Assembly: GCA_029215795.1 (NCBI GenBank)
Contig: JARDYH010000003.1
Span: forward strand, 260,187,562 to 260,251,561
Length of the DNA stretch: 64,000 bases
Direction: 5' to 3'
Source: Anniella stebbinsi
Lineage: Eukaryota; Chordata; Lepidosauria; Squamata; Anniellidae
The position numbers and the translations under genes were made by a program. Below are positions 42,590-55,379 of the stretch, in pieces; position 1 is the stretch's first letter, and every line of letters starts with the position of its first letter. The notes under the pieces are model-generated. The model was not told where the DNA came from, did not search any database, and saw only the letters and a program-made list of their open reading frames with translations.

Positions 42590-43905
42590 AAACACCTTCC
42601 CTTCCAAAAAAAAAAAAAACCCTGACCATTTAAAAGCCAAACATTCGATCCAAATACGTGTCAGAGACCAACAAAGAACATCCCAGCCCATAAAATGTAA
42701 TCTAATGCCATCTACTTCAAAAGCAGCTACCCGTTTTAGACATAAAACCATGCAGTGCCACACCTGGACACAACAGGGTGTGTTAACCGCTAACGACTTT
42801 GTTCCAGCATTTCTAGCTCAAACAGCGCTTTCTGTTGCATGCGCTCAGTCGTTCCAAGATTTGGCCATTCGTTCTGAGCCAGAAGATGGGGTACAGAACA
42901 GGGATCTATTGTGTAGCAGGTATCCCCTGTTTTATAGAAGCAGTTTGTTTAACCCTGCCCTCGTGTAGCACAATTGGCTTGCACTAAAGGTGCTCTTCAT
43001 TGCACGAGGGGGCAAAAGTAACAGCATCAATCCGACCGGAAGGGTGTGGGTAAGAAGCGCATATTTCTTTCCCAACCTGCGGCTCATCCCTTGAATCCCA
43101 AGGGGAGATAGCAGAAAGGGCAGTGCTGGACACATCTGAGGGTAAATTTAATTGACATATAGACTTCAGTATTAGCATCGTTTGTACGAAATCCACACGA
43201 GGACAGAAGGCCTGCTTCAAGTATCATTAGGTAACAACCCCATGACTTTTATTTAACCTCTCTGAATTGTTCAAACATTAATTGGTTGAATAATAAAATG
43301 AAAGTGCACTGGAAGAGACTTGGGACCTCCTGGGGCAGTCAGGGACAGGTGTGTGTGTGTAACTTACCTCTCTTTCATCCTGGCAGGGAGTCTATTTAGC
43401 AAGGGTGGCAGGCCAATTTCTTCCCCCCCCTCCCTCTACAACACGCAGATACTTCAGTCTCCATCAAGAGCACAGATATTTCTGGCCAGCTCACTAGCTT
43501 TAGGCACCAAGTGATTATTATAGACAATTAAATTGAATTTGTACTAGGTGTGCATGCCACTGGCATGCCCTTTCCAACCTGAATGTATAAAAGATTAAAT
43601 TATACAAAAAGCAATATATATTTTATTAATGACTCTCATTGTGGCTACTTTGGGTGGCTTAACCCTGTTAAGTTAAGCAGGGCCAGTCCTGAGCCAAGAT
43701 GTTGTCTTTCACCTTGCTAAGAATCTCCTACACGCACAAATACACAGAGGGAGCGAGAGAGTTTCCAAAATGATACCTGTATTTTTGGGATATATGGGAG
43801 CAAGGAAATTGGGGCCAATCTTATTGCTGCGGTTTGTCCTAGGTTCAAACTACACCGTACATTATGTCGCATGTCGCTGAGCACGCTCTTGTTTTCTTAC
43901 TCAAG
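42590..43905. other. Intronic sequence, nothing recognised
   Basis: Unique-looking intron with a short TG run near 43350. No gene or repeat family was recognised. Confidence 0.5.
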
Positions 43906-43909
43906 AGTA

Positions 43910-44240
43910 AGTATGTACAGCCCCAGTTCAGATTGGGACCAACACTGGGAGGGGAGGATTAACCCCCCCCCCTGCCATTTGCTTCCCTAACCCCAATTAA
44001 AAAGGGGGCCTCCATTGGCTTAAAAAAAGTATCCATTAGCTGTTATCTAACAATACATGAATCAGACCTCCCATCTTCATGCAGGTTTCGTACCAATGAT
44101 GCTAATACGAAAGACTCCTCGCCCGCTTTTTAATCCCCAAGCAAGAAAGGTGAATTTTGGGAAACAAATGGCTGGCGGGGTGAAAAGGTTTAATCATTCC
44201 TTCCCAGTGCACGCCAGTCCCAATCCAAATCGGGGTCACA
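43910..44240. mobile_element. Possible palindromic element (family E)
   Basis: CCAGTTCAGATTGGGACC, GAGGGGAGGATTAACCC on the left; GTTTAATCATTCCTTCCC, CAGTCCCAATCCAAATCGGG on the right. Related to 25.55-25.85 kb. Confidence 0.45.
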
Positions 44241-44244
44241 CACA

Positions 44245-45005
44245 TTTACTCTCAAGTAGAAAACAAGAGATGGGACAGCTACAAAATTAACAAGACATGT
44301 AGGTTGATCCCCTACAATCAGCACATGAATGGTTTATTTGTTCAACAGATTGATACTCCGATCTTTCCCCATCTTAGGACTAAAAGACCATTTAGGAAGA
44401 CATTTAAATGAAGCTGTTTCTAGTCTCAGCAAGGGCAGAGTTCCACATGTAGATCTTCCACCTACCCTACCCAAGAAATCTACTCAGGTGCTACCTATCT
44501 TGGTCTCAGTCCCTGGGCTAAGTGCAATACCTCCCCAGAAGCACACGCCTTCCAGACCAAATCTGGGAGAAGATCAGGTAGCATTGGGCATTATCAGATG
44601 AGTGCTTTGTCGCACGCTTGCTACTGCCCACTTATGGATGTTCGCACATCCTTTAGACAACAATGTCTACCTCTGGCATGCCTCCCGCTCCTTCTGCTCA
44701 TTTTCCTGTCGCAAAATAGATCTCTTTTATTCAACTTTTTTAAAAATGGAATGTGTCACTATCTCCTTCTATGTGCAGGAAAAGCCACAAGATAAAAATG
44801 CCCCCTGAATGGGCCATGTGGTCTTTGTTTACTTCCTCTTTCTGGGAAGAAAGAGGAAGTAATGAAGGACAGAAGTGGAGGTGAAGAAGTGATAGTAAGG
44901 AAATGCAATTCCCCCCCCTCCCCGTGTGATGACGCCCATTGTCTCAGTTCATCGCTTTAACATTGTTAACAGGTTTATCCAAAGAGAATCAAGAACTTCT
45001 GGGAA
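44245..45005. other. Intronic sequence, nothing recognised
   Basis: No coding frame or repeat was identified. Confidence 0.5.
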
Positions 45006-45007
45006 TC

Positions 45008-45375
45008 TATATCTGGCCCTTGATCTCAGATCATGTGATAGAGAGAGTGAAACAGCACAAGCCACTGGCAAGAAGGTTTTTTAACGCCTGTTCTTACAAA
45101 TCTATGGTGTGACCACACTTAGAATACTGTGTACAGTTATGGTCAACACACCTAAATAAAAAGATATTGCAGACCTGGAAAAAGTGTAGAAAAGGGCAAC
45201 TAAAATGATCAAGGGCCTGGAGTATCTCCCTTATGAGGGAAGGTTACAACAACTGGGTTTGCATAGCTTGGAAAAAAAGGAGGCTAAGGGGAGATAATAC
45301 AGAGGTGTATAAAATGATGCATGATGTGGAGAATGTGGAGAGGGAGACTCCATTTACTGGAGTGATATGAACACC
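45008..45375 (+). mobile_element. CR1 LINE ORF2 C-terminal fragment
   Basis: The plus strand reads RILCTVMVNTPK, then KRATKMIKGLEYLPYEGRLQ, QLGLHSLEKK and NTEVYKMMHDVENVERETPF across frame breaks, which is the CR1 ORF2 C-terminus. Confidence 0.9.
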
Positions 45376-45600
45376 TATAAGGACTTTGAAACTAAGAAGT
45401 GGTGCCCGAGTTTTACTTTTACTTTTTTCCTCCTCCCTCTCAATCCCTTTTTGTGTCGTGCCTTTTTGATTGTAAAGGCAGCAACTGTATTTTTAATCTT
45501 TTTAAGCCACTCTAGGAGCCCCCTTCTTTTCTTTTCTTTTTTTTCTTTTTTGGTTGAAGGGTTGGGTCAAAATGTAAATAAATAACTAAATAAATGTGAA
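45376..45600 (+). mobile_element. LINE 3' tail-like segment
   Basis: TTTTGATTGTAAAGGCAGCA, TTTTTAAGCCACTCTAGGAG and a terminal AAATAAATAACTAAATAAAT resemble a LINE 3' tail like that at 30.5 kb. Confidence 0.5.
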
Positions 45601-46100
45601 CCAAGGCATGGAAAGTGAGCCTTCATGTACAGAGGTAGTATACCGCTAAATACCAGATGTTCGGGACAAGGAACAGAGGGGAAGGGAAGGCTGGTGCCTT
45701 TTTGCCCTGCTAGCAGATCTGACATTCTAGCATGAGAACAGAATCTGTGGTTTCATTTGGCAGGATTGTTTTTATACTTTTATAACAATAATGCAAATCA
45801 GTGTTTCTCTTCAGCTGCCGGACAGCTCCCAAGAGAAACGTGCTGGCTTTCAAGGGTGGCTGCATCCCTTGACATCCACTGCCAATTCTTAAAAGCTGCT
45901 TTCCAGCAGTTTCCAAAATCCCTGCCTTTTCAGGATCTTGAGATTAGTACACACCATATGACTTTTTGCTCATAAATACATGCCCATGAAATCAGTGCTA
46001 CAGGGGAAATAGTAACTCTGGAAGGATTTGTGTTCCATCTCTTGAGTAAATGCTAACAGAAGTATTTTCAGACATGGATATGGTGAATATATGTCTTCAC
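45600..46100. other. Intronic sequence, nothing recognised
   Basis: Unique-looking intron. Confidence 0.45.
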
Positions 46101-46104
46101 CCTC

Positions 46105-46288
46105 AGCCTTCAATCCTTGTGTGCACAACAACCCTGAGGCTTAAGACATGATTGTTTCCATTTTACAGGGGGGAAACTGAGGCTGATAAAGGGTAACATG
46201 TCCAGGGCCACACAATCAAGGTACAGCAGAGATGTGGCTTAAACTCAGGTTTCCCAAATTAAAATTCAATCTATCATCCACTGGACTA
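46105..46288 (-). mobile_element. MIR-like CORE-SINE
   Basis: TTTCCATTTTACAGG, GAAACTGAGGCTGATAAAGG and GGGCCACACAATCAAGG, then AAACTCAGGTTTCCC follow the MIR consensus in minus orientation, including the core. Ancient and diverged. Confidence 0.75.
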
Positions 46289-46289
46289 T

Positions 46290-47160
46290 TGACACCATGA
46301 ATTGTTTTATGAATGAACAGCCAAATAAGAACTAAACGACATGTTATGGTCAGCATAGCATGTAGCTGAGGGTTAGCTTTTCCGTTCCTTATCTAAATTC
46401 TGCCTCTCACCCCCAATGCTGCTTTTCAAGCCATTATTAGAATGCCTGAGCACTATGTCTGCCCCCAAAAGCAATATAAACACAGGTGTCCCCTCTGATA
46501 AGTCTCTTCTGCATCCCACACATCCCTGTAATTGGAAGTAAAGAGAGCCCATTGGAAGCCCGGAGCAGTCATTCACACAACTATACACAGCCCTCCTCTC
46601 CTTCTCCCATCCTATTTTCCTTGGGGAGAAATGTTGCAATTTTTGCAGGCACTTTCCAAAATCAAAGGAAATAAAAAAATTGTCTCCCATTGCATCTGAA
46701 TCCCCAAACTGTTTCAGGAGGACCCACGTGAAATTTCAGGAGGACCTACATGTGCTTTGGAGTGATTCGGAGGAAGCTCAGTCATCTCGGGCATCTCCCA
46801 GGGGTTCAGGATTCATCTGGATCTGATGCACATCCCTAATTGAAACCCAGTTATGCACCTCTAATGGATCACCTTTGGCACCTGGATTCTAGATTGTGCT
46901 CTTGCAGTGAAGGAAGGCCCTTTACTGGACTTAAGAGGAATTGTGTGCATCCTGGCAACGGAGCAGCGGAATAAAGTATCAGGCCTTAAGGCCCTCACAA
47001 TCCCTAAAGCCTTTGTGTTTCACATCAAAAGCCTTCAGCTTTGGTGACCCTGGATAAAATAAGGTGATCTGTATGAGGCAGGAAACCCCAGCCAAGTGAA
47101 TATCATGAACAAATAAAGGCAAAAGGAGAACAGTGCAATGCCAGGCAATTGAAAGCCAGA
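46290..47160. other. Intronic sequence, nothing recognised
   Basis: No gene. A tandem-like phrase (TTTCAGGAGGACC) occurs twice at about 46713 and 46735. Confidence 0.45.
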
Positions 47161-47330
47161 TTGAAGTCTCTGCTTAGCTCTGAAACACACGGGGGGGTCC
47201 TGAGCAAATCACCACTTTCCAGCCTAACTTACTTCACAGAGCTGTAGTGAGGATCAAATGAGATTACTCTTCTGTCACTTCCCCTAAGCTCCTTAGTTTG
47301 GAAGGCAGGATCCGGAAGGTGTAAGAGGAT
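47160..47330 (+). mobile_element. Degenerate tRNA-SINE fragment
   Basis: GTCCTGAGCAAATCACCACT, GCCTAACTTACTTCACAGAG and GTAGTGAGGATCAAATGAG resemble the SINE body at 40.9 kb. Confidence 0.45.
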
Positions 47331-47334
47331 GGAA

Positions 47335-49165
47335 AGAACAGAGAAAGATTTGGTAGTTCAAGAAGTTAAGGGAGCAGCATAACCCCCTTCCCCCCCCCAA
47401 AAAAAAGGTTAGAAAGAAACACTTCCTTTCCTTATGATTTTTTTAAAAATCCAGCGACCCTTCCGTTCCAATTTCAAGGAAATCGTGGCTGTTGGGCATG
47501 TTCATCCTGCTCATGTTTTATTAAGAAGGCTTAATTAGGACTTCTCAGTTCTCAGAGTGAAGCTCTTAAACGAAAGGTAAAAAGTTTAAAGTTTAAAGCA
47601 TCTGTGGGTAAATATTATTAAAATCTTTAGTAAGCACCATATCTTATTCACGGGGGGGGGGGGCTGTGACATCTTTTTTACACATCCTGCTGACATCAGA
47701 GTGGGATTTGAATATTTCAGCAAGTTTGTGTGCATTAGGGCAGGAAGAAAATGGATGGAATGCTTTGGGCTCATTTAAATTAGGGAGGGGGGTATTCATG
47801 GCACCAAGCTGGGACTGCATGCCTTGGAAACTCCACGCCTTCCCTCCCCTGGGGTGGTGTCGGATAATCCTGATGCTGAGGAGGAACCAATCACAGGTTG
47901 CCTTCTACCAGGCACCACCCAGCCATGTCTCTGCTGCAATTCCAGAGCAAGGTTTTGGGGCTGTCTTGATGCCATCTTGCACGTCCTCACCTCACTCTGA
48001 AGAAAAAAGTCAGGTAAGTCCTCGACTTTTTTTCTCCGTAGCTTTGGCAGAAAGTCTCGGGAAAGGTGTGCAATTGCAGCTGCGTTGTATAATCAACGCT
48101 GTGCCACCGTGCACCCATCCCAGGACTTTCTGAGCATTTAGACAGCCCCAGGAAAGGTAAGACACCTTCTGCAAAAATGTGGTGGGGGGCACACAAAAAA
48201 TGGAGTTGCCAAAATGAGGGATCACTCACAGCAGATGCTACAGATATTAAAATGATGGTTTCACACTTGCTTCGTTGCAACAGACTCTTTAAAGTTAGCA
48301 TGTCTTAAGTTTGTTCTTGCCTTTTCCTAGGTTTTCCCCAAAGAGTGTTTTCTCTTGGGAATAGAACAAATGATGGCAGTTCTCCTGTTGAGATCATTTG
48401 GCTGTTATTGCATCAATAGCGGAGATCCTTCATTTTCAAAAATAAGAAAATGCATAATGCATTCCACCCATGGGGAATTACTTCCGAGGAAACATGCATA
48501 CAATTGGGCTCTGCATGACTGACATTCTGTGTAAGTTTACATGGCAGTAAGTCCCGCTGAACTCAACAGGACTTACTCCTTAGTACATGCACAGGAGGCA
48601 AAAGGATAGTATAAATACTTAAATGTTGTTTTTAGCTCTTGCAATTGGAAAGTGGCCTTGATACTTGGGCAGGCACTCATGTTCCCACTCCATGCCCAGG
48701 GCTCCAAAGCATCTCAGACTGTTCTTGCAAAACTGTTTCATAAGGTCTTAAGCATCTGTAAAAAGTGAGTCTATTAAAATCAAGCCACTCTTGGGTTAAC
48801 CGAGCTTTGGATCTGCTTGTGAATTATCTTCAACTATTTCATGGATCTGGCTTTCTCAATTCAATAAATTAGCCTGTAACTAAGGCAGCTTCCAGATAGA
48901 GGTCTCTTCGTGCTACCAATCCAATGCCATTGTGAAGTGACTGCATGCTTTCCTCCTTAACATTTTTTTTTCTGGTAAGACAAAAAAAAAAAAAAGACAG
49001 AAGAAGGAACAAATGGAAGACATCATTATATGGATCCCCCAGCAAAATTCTGGGAATAAGGCAGGGAAGCACATGAAGCCTTAGCGCATGCAACCAAAAC
49101 AACCACGTGTTGTTTCCCTGTTAACTTCTTTCCACTGTTTATTTCCTCTCTGTCAAATTTTAGGA
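47335..49165. other. Intronic sequence with one short dispersed repeat
   Basis: A G run lies at 47652-47662. At 48505-48590, GTAAGTCCCGCTGAACTCAA and CAGGACTTACTCC belong to the same repeat as 35.65 kb. No gene recognised. Confidence 0.5.
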
Positions 49166-49169
49166 TCAA

Positions 49170-49380
49170 GCTACACGTGCTGAGTCCTGATCCAAATCAG
49201 GCCTCTGCACCTGTAATTTTTATTTCATTGCTCAGAAGTGCTCCGTTTATCTTAATGGGTCACTTTAGGGCAATGAAAATTTGAGGCCCATAGGGACCGC
49301 TGTGGTGTGTGTATGTGTGTGTAAAAAGGCTTAACACTCCCCTGCTCTGCATGCTAGGGATCATGCAGGGATCTGAATCA
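49170..49380. mobile_element. Possible palindromic element (family E), diverged
   Basis: CTGAGTCCTGATCCAAATCA at the left and GCAGGGATCTGAATCAGCTC at the right, with GGCTTAACACTCCCC inside, echo the elements at 25.6 and 43.9 kb. Confidence 0.35.
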
Positions 49381-49487
49381 GCTCCCCTGCAGCTAACTCA
49401 GAGTATAAATGAATGAAAGAAAGAAAAAAACTGCAGGGCAGGCCTCTGTACAGTAGTACTCTGTAAAGCACCATGCACACTGGTGAG

Positions 49488-49490
<3 letters not shown>

Positions 49491-49515
<25 letters not shown>
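49491..49515. repeat. (ATC)n microsatellite
   Basis: About eight ATC units. The complementary strand reads as a Met run. Confidence 0.95.
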
Positions 49516-49518
<3 letters not shown>

Positions 49519-49519
49519 T

Positions 49520-50085
49520 AAAAACAGCCATAGCAGCAGCAGCAAAACAATTCACTGGACTTCACTGCCAAACACGTAGAAAATCAGGGTGTGCTGGTAG
49601 AAACATTTCTAGTGCTGCCATCTGTTATCCCTGAGGAGAGTAGGGCTCCATTTCAGCTCATGGTAAAGCTTTGTACACCTGGATTCAAAGCATGTAATCA
49701 TTCTACATCCTTCATTTCCTCCAAAATGGACTTCAATGGAATGTTGAACATCATCAACATCTTCCTTCTTAGGAGACTGGTTTCTATATATTTTTGTGCG
49801 CTTCTCAGCTGATGTGTTACTCAACATTAGGGCTCTGGGGTGAGTGACCTTTACAATAGGGATGAGGAACTTGAGCTCCCCGGGACCAAACCTGTCTCCT
49901 TATCAGATGGCCCCACATTTGCCTGCTCCCTCACAATCAGTTGGGTCTCTTCCATTACCTACTGAAGGATGTATACATGGGAAAACAAATGCTGGTTTGT
50001 TTTTGTAAGGTATTTATTGCCTTGGCATTGAGTATGTGAAAATAATTGCTGACATGGGTGGTCGGGGCACAGAACCATGCTGAAA
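49520..50085. other. Intronic sequence, nothing recognised
   Basis: Unique-looking intron with no coding frame. Confidence 0.45.
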
Positions 50086-50325
50086 ATATATCTAAGAGTA
50101 ACATCTCCAGTATCAGAGGCAGTAAGCCTCCAGTATTAAAGGCATTACGCCTTTGTATGCCAGTTGCTGGGGGAAATGGGTGGGAGGGTGCTGTTGCACC
50201 CACATCCTGCTTGTGGGTTCCTGGTCGACAGTTGGTTGGCCACTGTATAAACAGAGTGCTGGAATAGATGGACACTTGGCCTGATCCAGGAGGGCTGTTC
50301 TTATCTTCTTATGTCCTTATCTATG
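50085..50325 (+). mobile_element. CR1-type LINE 3' end
   Basis: CCAGTATCAGAGGCAGTAAG, GCCAGTTGCTGGGGGAAATG, CATCCTGCTTGTGGGTTCCT and the terminus CTTCTTATGTCCTTAT are in CR1 3' order, plus orientation. Confidence 0.85.
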
Positions 50326-50329
50326 CATA

Positions 50330-51850
50330 GGAGGGATGGAATCTTTGATCTGATCTGATGCAAGAGTTGCTGGTCGAGAAACAGCCTGGCTTATCCTGCC
50401 CTGGATGAAATTTGGGGGTGGATGGAGGACTACCATGTTACTGAGATGCTCCATCATGTTGGAATTTTGTAAAATAAACCATTGTGTTGGCATCATCCTA
50501 CTGTCTTGTCTAATGTGTCTTTTGTTCTGGGAAAAGACGCATGGGCCAGAGTTTCATGGCAGCTAGGAGAAAGTGGATCCTTTTGAGAGTGCTAGAATGA
50601 AGGGAACTCTGGATAAATGCAAGTGGCTTCCTGACTACCAGCTCACCACCTCAGCCAAGGAACCCATGAAGGTTCCTCCAATCAGAAGCCTTGGAAGAAA
50701 GCACGGTCCAATTGTGGAGCATCCTTCTCAACTTAAGATAGAACATCAGGTTGAAGCACTGCCTGGGCATCCTCTATCTAATTGTCTCTTTGAAGCATGG
50801 GTTTTCTTATGATTAGTCAGCTATATTTAATTCAAGCAAGCAGCCATTAATCGAAAGGAAATTTCCCTTTCATTCCCCAGTGTCCTTGGTTTAAACCCAT
50901 CTGGAGTCAACCCAAAGTTGTTGTCTCTTTGTGTTTTCACTTGAAGAGCTCATTTAAACAAACTATTTATTGCACACTTGTGATTGGCCACTCATGGAAG
51001 TTTTGGGCTCCATTACCTGACATCATCAACGACCAGGATGTCTCCCGCTGTATGCCTCGGAAATCCCAGTATGAAAGAACCACTTTTAATGTTGTAATAG
51101 CCAGGAAAAAAATGGGACCTTCCACCACTAGATGGCACTGTCTCAATAGATAGGCAGGGAAGGGAAGGGAAGCATTCAATTCAAAGCACGTGGTCGCCTC
51201 TCTGGCCATGTAATGCAACACATAACAATTGTGCCAAATAGCCAGGAAACACAACCCCATAAAAGCAACGTGATTTCCCCTTAATATAGAGATGCTCAAA
51301 GTCTGCTCTTGGTACCAACTGCTCTTCGTATAAGCCACTCAGCACAGTTTTCGATCACGGGATCCAGCGTGGGCAGATTGTCTGTCATGCAGCTGCAACA
51401 TCTGCCCATGATTCCCTTGGCTTCCGGCCTGTTCCTTATGATCCTTCCTTGCGTTCTCTCTCTACTACTCTGGTGCTGAAGCCACCTTTCAAAGTCCAGA
51501 GATCCTCTCCCCTTGTTGTAACCACCTCACTGCCTTGTATGCTTACAGAGACTCATTGCCTGCTATACCCAGATAGAGCTTCACAAACTGTGAAGCACCC
51601 TTTGCTGCATTTCAGTGGGGTCACCCCAGCCACACTGGGAGCCTGGTTGCTTGTCAAAGGGCGAGTGAGGGGACCTCCACCATGTGTGCGCAGCCACATT
51701 TGCAGGGCTGACAATCCTGTTGGCTTAACCTCTTGGAACTATGGGGCCATTTCTCCATTTTGTCAGTGCAAGATCTGCAAAAAGATCCCTCTCATTCCAC
51801 ATTCATCAGGTGCCCATGCGGGGGGGGGGGGTGCGCACATGTGAACGAGG
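50330..51850. other. Intronic sequence, nothing recognised
   Basis: No gene or repeat family was recognised. A G run lies at 51821-51830. Confidence 0.45.
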
Positions 51851-51854
51851 ACAT

Positions 51855-52039
51855 TCAGGGGCCCTGCCTTCTTTTGTATCTGGTCACTCTAGTATAGTGC
51901 CTGCAAATTTAACTGTTGTGATGAAGAGGGAATTTCACCAGGGACTAATTGCATACAAATGACACTGGCTGAAATTCCCTTTTCTCTACAACTGTTAAAG
52001 TTACATGAGCCCTGTCCTCCTTTTCATATGGTCAGCCTA
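51855..52039. mobile_element. hAT-like palindromic MITE (family F), right portion only
   Basis: It starts within the element (CAGGGGCCCTGCC) and ends TTTTCATATGGTCAGCCTA, the same end as the 27.9 kb copy. The left arm is missing. Confidence 0.8.
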
Positions 52040-52054
52040 GTGTAACCAAAGTAT

Positions 52055-52298
52055 TGCCAACTATGTGGTGTAGTGGTTAGAGCGTTAGGCTGGGACTTGG
52101 AAAACTCAGGTTCTAGAACCCTCTCAACCATGAAGTTCACTGAGCAACTTTGAGCCAGTCACTGACCCTCAGCTTAGTCTACCTCACAGGGTTGTTGTTG
52201 TGAGGATAAAATGGAGAGGATGAGGACCACATAAGCCACCTTGGGTTCCTTGGAAGGGGAAAAATAGTGGGATATAAATGTGATACTAAATAAGTAAG
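52055..52298 (+). mobile_element. Squamate tRNA-derived SINE (Sauria-type)
   Basis: TGTGGTGTAGTGGTTAGAGC (A box) and AGGTTCTAGAACC (B box), then CATGAAGTTCACTGAGCAAC, CTACCTCACAGGGTTGTTG, GGATAAAATGGAGAGGATG and the tail GTGGGATATAAATGTG. A better-preserved copy of the SINE at 40.8 kb. Confidence 0.9.
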
Positions 52299-52362
52299 TC
52301 AGTCTCTAATGCTCTCTTTGCCGATGATGAAGAAAACTCGCCCTGTTAAGGCTTTTGCTGCT

Positions 52363-52389
52363 CAGAGAGAGAGAGAGAGAGAGAGAGAG
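52363..52389. repeat. (GA)n microsatellite
   Basis: About 13 uninterrupted GA units. Confidence 0.95.
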
Positions 52390-52549
52390 CAGGGGAGCAT
52401 GTCCCCATTTTATGTGTGAGTGTGGAAACGTTGCTCTCCTTTACCTCTCCTCCCTGCCCTTGCAGTTTCCTCTCTTATGTTGCCAAGACAGGTTCCCAGG
52501 AGAGTCCTGTGTTTATCTTGACAGGTGTTACTGAGATCTGCTGTGCGTC

Positions 52550-52980
52550 AGTGGAATTGTTACTGCCTGCTTTGAGGTACAGTGGAAAACATTAAGATGG
52601 CAAACTAATGAACTTACCTTATTGCATTCCAAATCATATAAACCACACAGTAGGCTGGATTAATCTACTAATGCTTTTCTAATGATGCCTTTATTGGGCA
52701 TATGGTGCGGACTTGCTATTTCCTTCTCCATCTCACACTGGCAAAGCTTAAAATAATCAAAATACACCGACATTTCCCCTGCTTTCCATTCTGCACTGAA
52801 TAAATTAATATATCAAATATTATTGTCACATGAAGCCTTTTCAGCGTGCCATTTTGCTAGTACAGCCTCTGATTCACTTGCAGGACTAAAACTGCAGTGA
52901 CGTGAACAGTAATTGTATCAGGGCGGATATATATTCTGGAGAATCCTGGCTTATTGTGAGCATGCTGTGTGCTGATGCAA
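52550..52980. promoter_or_regulatory. Candidate conserved noncoding element
   Basis: Repeat-free, AT-rich stretch with CTGGATTAATCTACTAATGC, CTTAAAATAATCAAAATACA and GAATAAATTAATATATC. It resembles deeply conserved intronic elements in composition only; nothing in the sequence proves function. Confidence 0.25.
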
Positions 52981-53257
52981 GCAATGCATCCACTCCTGCT
53001 TTGCTATTCCCTACTAGTGTATGTCCTGAATAAGCCAAGGAGGGTTGGTTTACAGTATCATCAGAACTGGGATTCTTGGTTAGGGTGGCCGCTCAGGAAT
53101 TGTCAAAATGCAACACCCAAAAGGAGGACACAGAATTGAACACCAGTTGCATTTGCTAATTTAAAGAGAAATACAGTACATCCCACTCTGGCATCAGGTG
53201 ACCTGTATGCATTGCTCAGTCTACTGGCCATGTGCTATTTTGGGGCACCAAGGACTA

Positions 53258-53380
53258 GCAGCTCTTCTGACAAGCTGGAGCGTGTTCAGAGGAAGGCAAG
53301 GGAGGATGAGCAGGGGTCTGAAAACAAAGCCCTATGAGGAGAGACTGAAAGAACTGGGCATGTCGCTTCTCCATTAAGTG
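53258..53380 (+). mobile_element. CR1 LINE ORF2 fragment
   Basis: ACAAGCTGGAGCGTGTTCAG, AGGAAGGCAAGGGAGG and CCTATGAGGAGAGACTGAAA read as DKLERVQRKAR...YEERLKEL across frame breaks, CR1 ORF2. Confidence 0.75.
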
Positions 53381-53384
53381 GGCC

Positions 53385-55215
53385 AGTTTGATCCCGCTGC
53401 TTCTCCTGCACACAGCAGGAGATAGAGGCAACTTCCATCATTAAAAATAAGTCGGAGTTTCTGGGGTGTTGTTTTGTCGCGCAAAGAAAGCTAGAAAGGG
53501 CAGGAGGCGTGTGGGATGCAGATGGTGTCGTGAGAGGGATCTGCAAAAACCTGTGAGTTCCCAGTAACGAGCATGCAATAAAACACTCGTCTGATGGAGC
53601 AGTCAGTTTGGGAAAGGCGGACCAGGGAAGGGGAGTGGGTATGTGGAGCTGTTCTAAGTTGGTGGCGCAATTTGTCTAGTGAAGTCTGACGATGAATAAG
53701 AACTCTGGCCTGAAAGCTCATTATGCATCCTCCAAGCACTCTCCATCCCACTTCTCAGAGGGACGTGTGGTGTTCAGCCACCCAAGAGAGAGCAATAGCA
53801 GGTCTCTGATGCCCTGAAGCAGTGGAGCAGCGTGGGAATAATGTTGCAACAGTGAAGCTCTCCTGCAGCTTTCGGTTTACACATTGGCTTATTTGTATCG
53901 ATTTGGGCATCAGGTGTTTAACAGGCTGAACACGCGCAGCCAGAGTGGGCAACCTGTTTGGGATCTGAGGGCCGCATTGGCCCCTGTGGAACGCATCAGG
54001 GGCCACACGAGTGGACAGGACTGGTGGTAAATGGGGTGGTGCTAGGGATGTCTGGATTGTGTGAAATCCATCCCGTGTGTGTTTTGTGGATTGTACGGTG
54101 TCATTCACTCCGGAGTCCATTCACAGATGGATTCGATTCCCCCACCCCCGTTATTCAGAAAAAAATATGAAGATAATTCCGTGAGAAAGTTCGCAACAAT
54201 TTACATGATTAACGTTAGTACGTAATATTTAGCGTATTGTCTCCCACTCCATTCAACTTTTCCCTCGTACATTTTCTAGCATGGTATAAGTTTCAGGAGA
54301 TACTTGCATATTTTCCTGTGAATAAATTAAAATAAAAAAACAAACAAACCCCACACACCAAAAGTCGTGGGCTCTGTGCAGCCAGGTGGGGAACCGCAAC
54401 TGATTCTGCAGATCAGATTTTAGAAATCTGAACTTATTTTAGTCCATCTCGAATTTCTTCAGCATCCCTAGGTGGCATGCGCACATATGCATAAACACAT
54501 TCATGTCTCCCTCATTTTCCCCCTCCTCTTTTTCACGTGAACATACCTCCCTCCCAGGATCAGGCTCGTTCTGGGGGAGAGGCTTTAACCTCACTCCCCC
54601 AACCTTCTTGGCCAATACTGCCACTTCCTCACTAGACACAATAGAAGGGAAATGGTATCCTGAAACTCATTCAATTATTCTACCAACTTTTCTTGGACGG
54701 CATGGCAGCCCAATTCATCATTACTTCAACTACCTCTATTGCAAAGCGCCGTTGCAAAGTCACGAGGTCTGATTGACTTCAGCGGCCCTTTGCCTCCCAT
54801 GGGGCACGCTTAAGAACAGATTACAGTGTACATGTTCCTGGCATCGAAAACAGGTTCTGGAACTTGATCTTGCTGAACCCTTCAAGGAAACTTCAATCCT
54901 GACACCAGGGAGAAAAAAAAGATAAGAAAAAAGAGCCACAAGTAAAACATGCCAGCAGAACGTAGCCCTTTAATCAAAGTACAGGGCAGCGTCTTCTACT
55001 CATGCACAGCTGGGCAGCCTCATAAAACATTTGGACAGTAAGGATTTGTACAGTCAGCTGGCAGCAACTTCTTAACGGTGCCCTACATTGTATTAATAGC
55101 CATGTGTTGTGGTTTTTAACTTCAGCCAGCTGATCAACACTTCTACCATTAAACAAAGGACCTGTTTCATACACTAGATCCCACAAACACATTTCAAACA
55201 TAGAGATGGGAAGCA
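53385..55215. other. Intronic sequence, nothing recognised
   Basis: The segment 54540-54610 faintly recalls family E. No gene recognised. Confidence 0.45.
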
Positions 55216-55218
55216 GTG

Positions 55219-55375
55219 ATGGCTGGTGACTCTGACATCAGTGCGGAGGTGAAACTGTTCCGGGTTTCAGTCAGAACTATCTGTACCTTGAATAGCTCTT
55301 TTAGAGTTCTGATGGGTCTGACTGAAACTCAGAGCAGATGCACTTCCCCGCTGACATTGGAGTTACCGGCCTCTC
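55219..55375. mobile_element. Palindromic MITE (family A), compact copy
   Basis: TGGCTGGTGACTCTGACATC, GGGTTTCAGTCAGAACT at the left; GGGTCTGACTGAAACTCAGA, CTGACATTGGAGTTACCGG at the right. The arms meet at AGCTCTTTTAGAGTTCTGAT with almost no loop, unlike the 40 kb copy. Confidence 0.8.
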
Positions 55376-55379
55376 CTGG

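Noticed and set aside
42464..42763. Minus-strand frame containing an Asn run
   Set aside because: It is antisense to the (ATT)n tail of an L2 element.
40830..52298. tRNA genes suggested by A and B boxes at 40.84 and 52.06 kb, and on the minus strand at 2.9 and 63.5 kb
   Set aside because: The boxes are heads of SINEs with long bodies and tails; no cloverleaf with a closed acceptor stem can be drawn.
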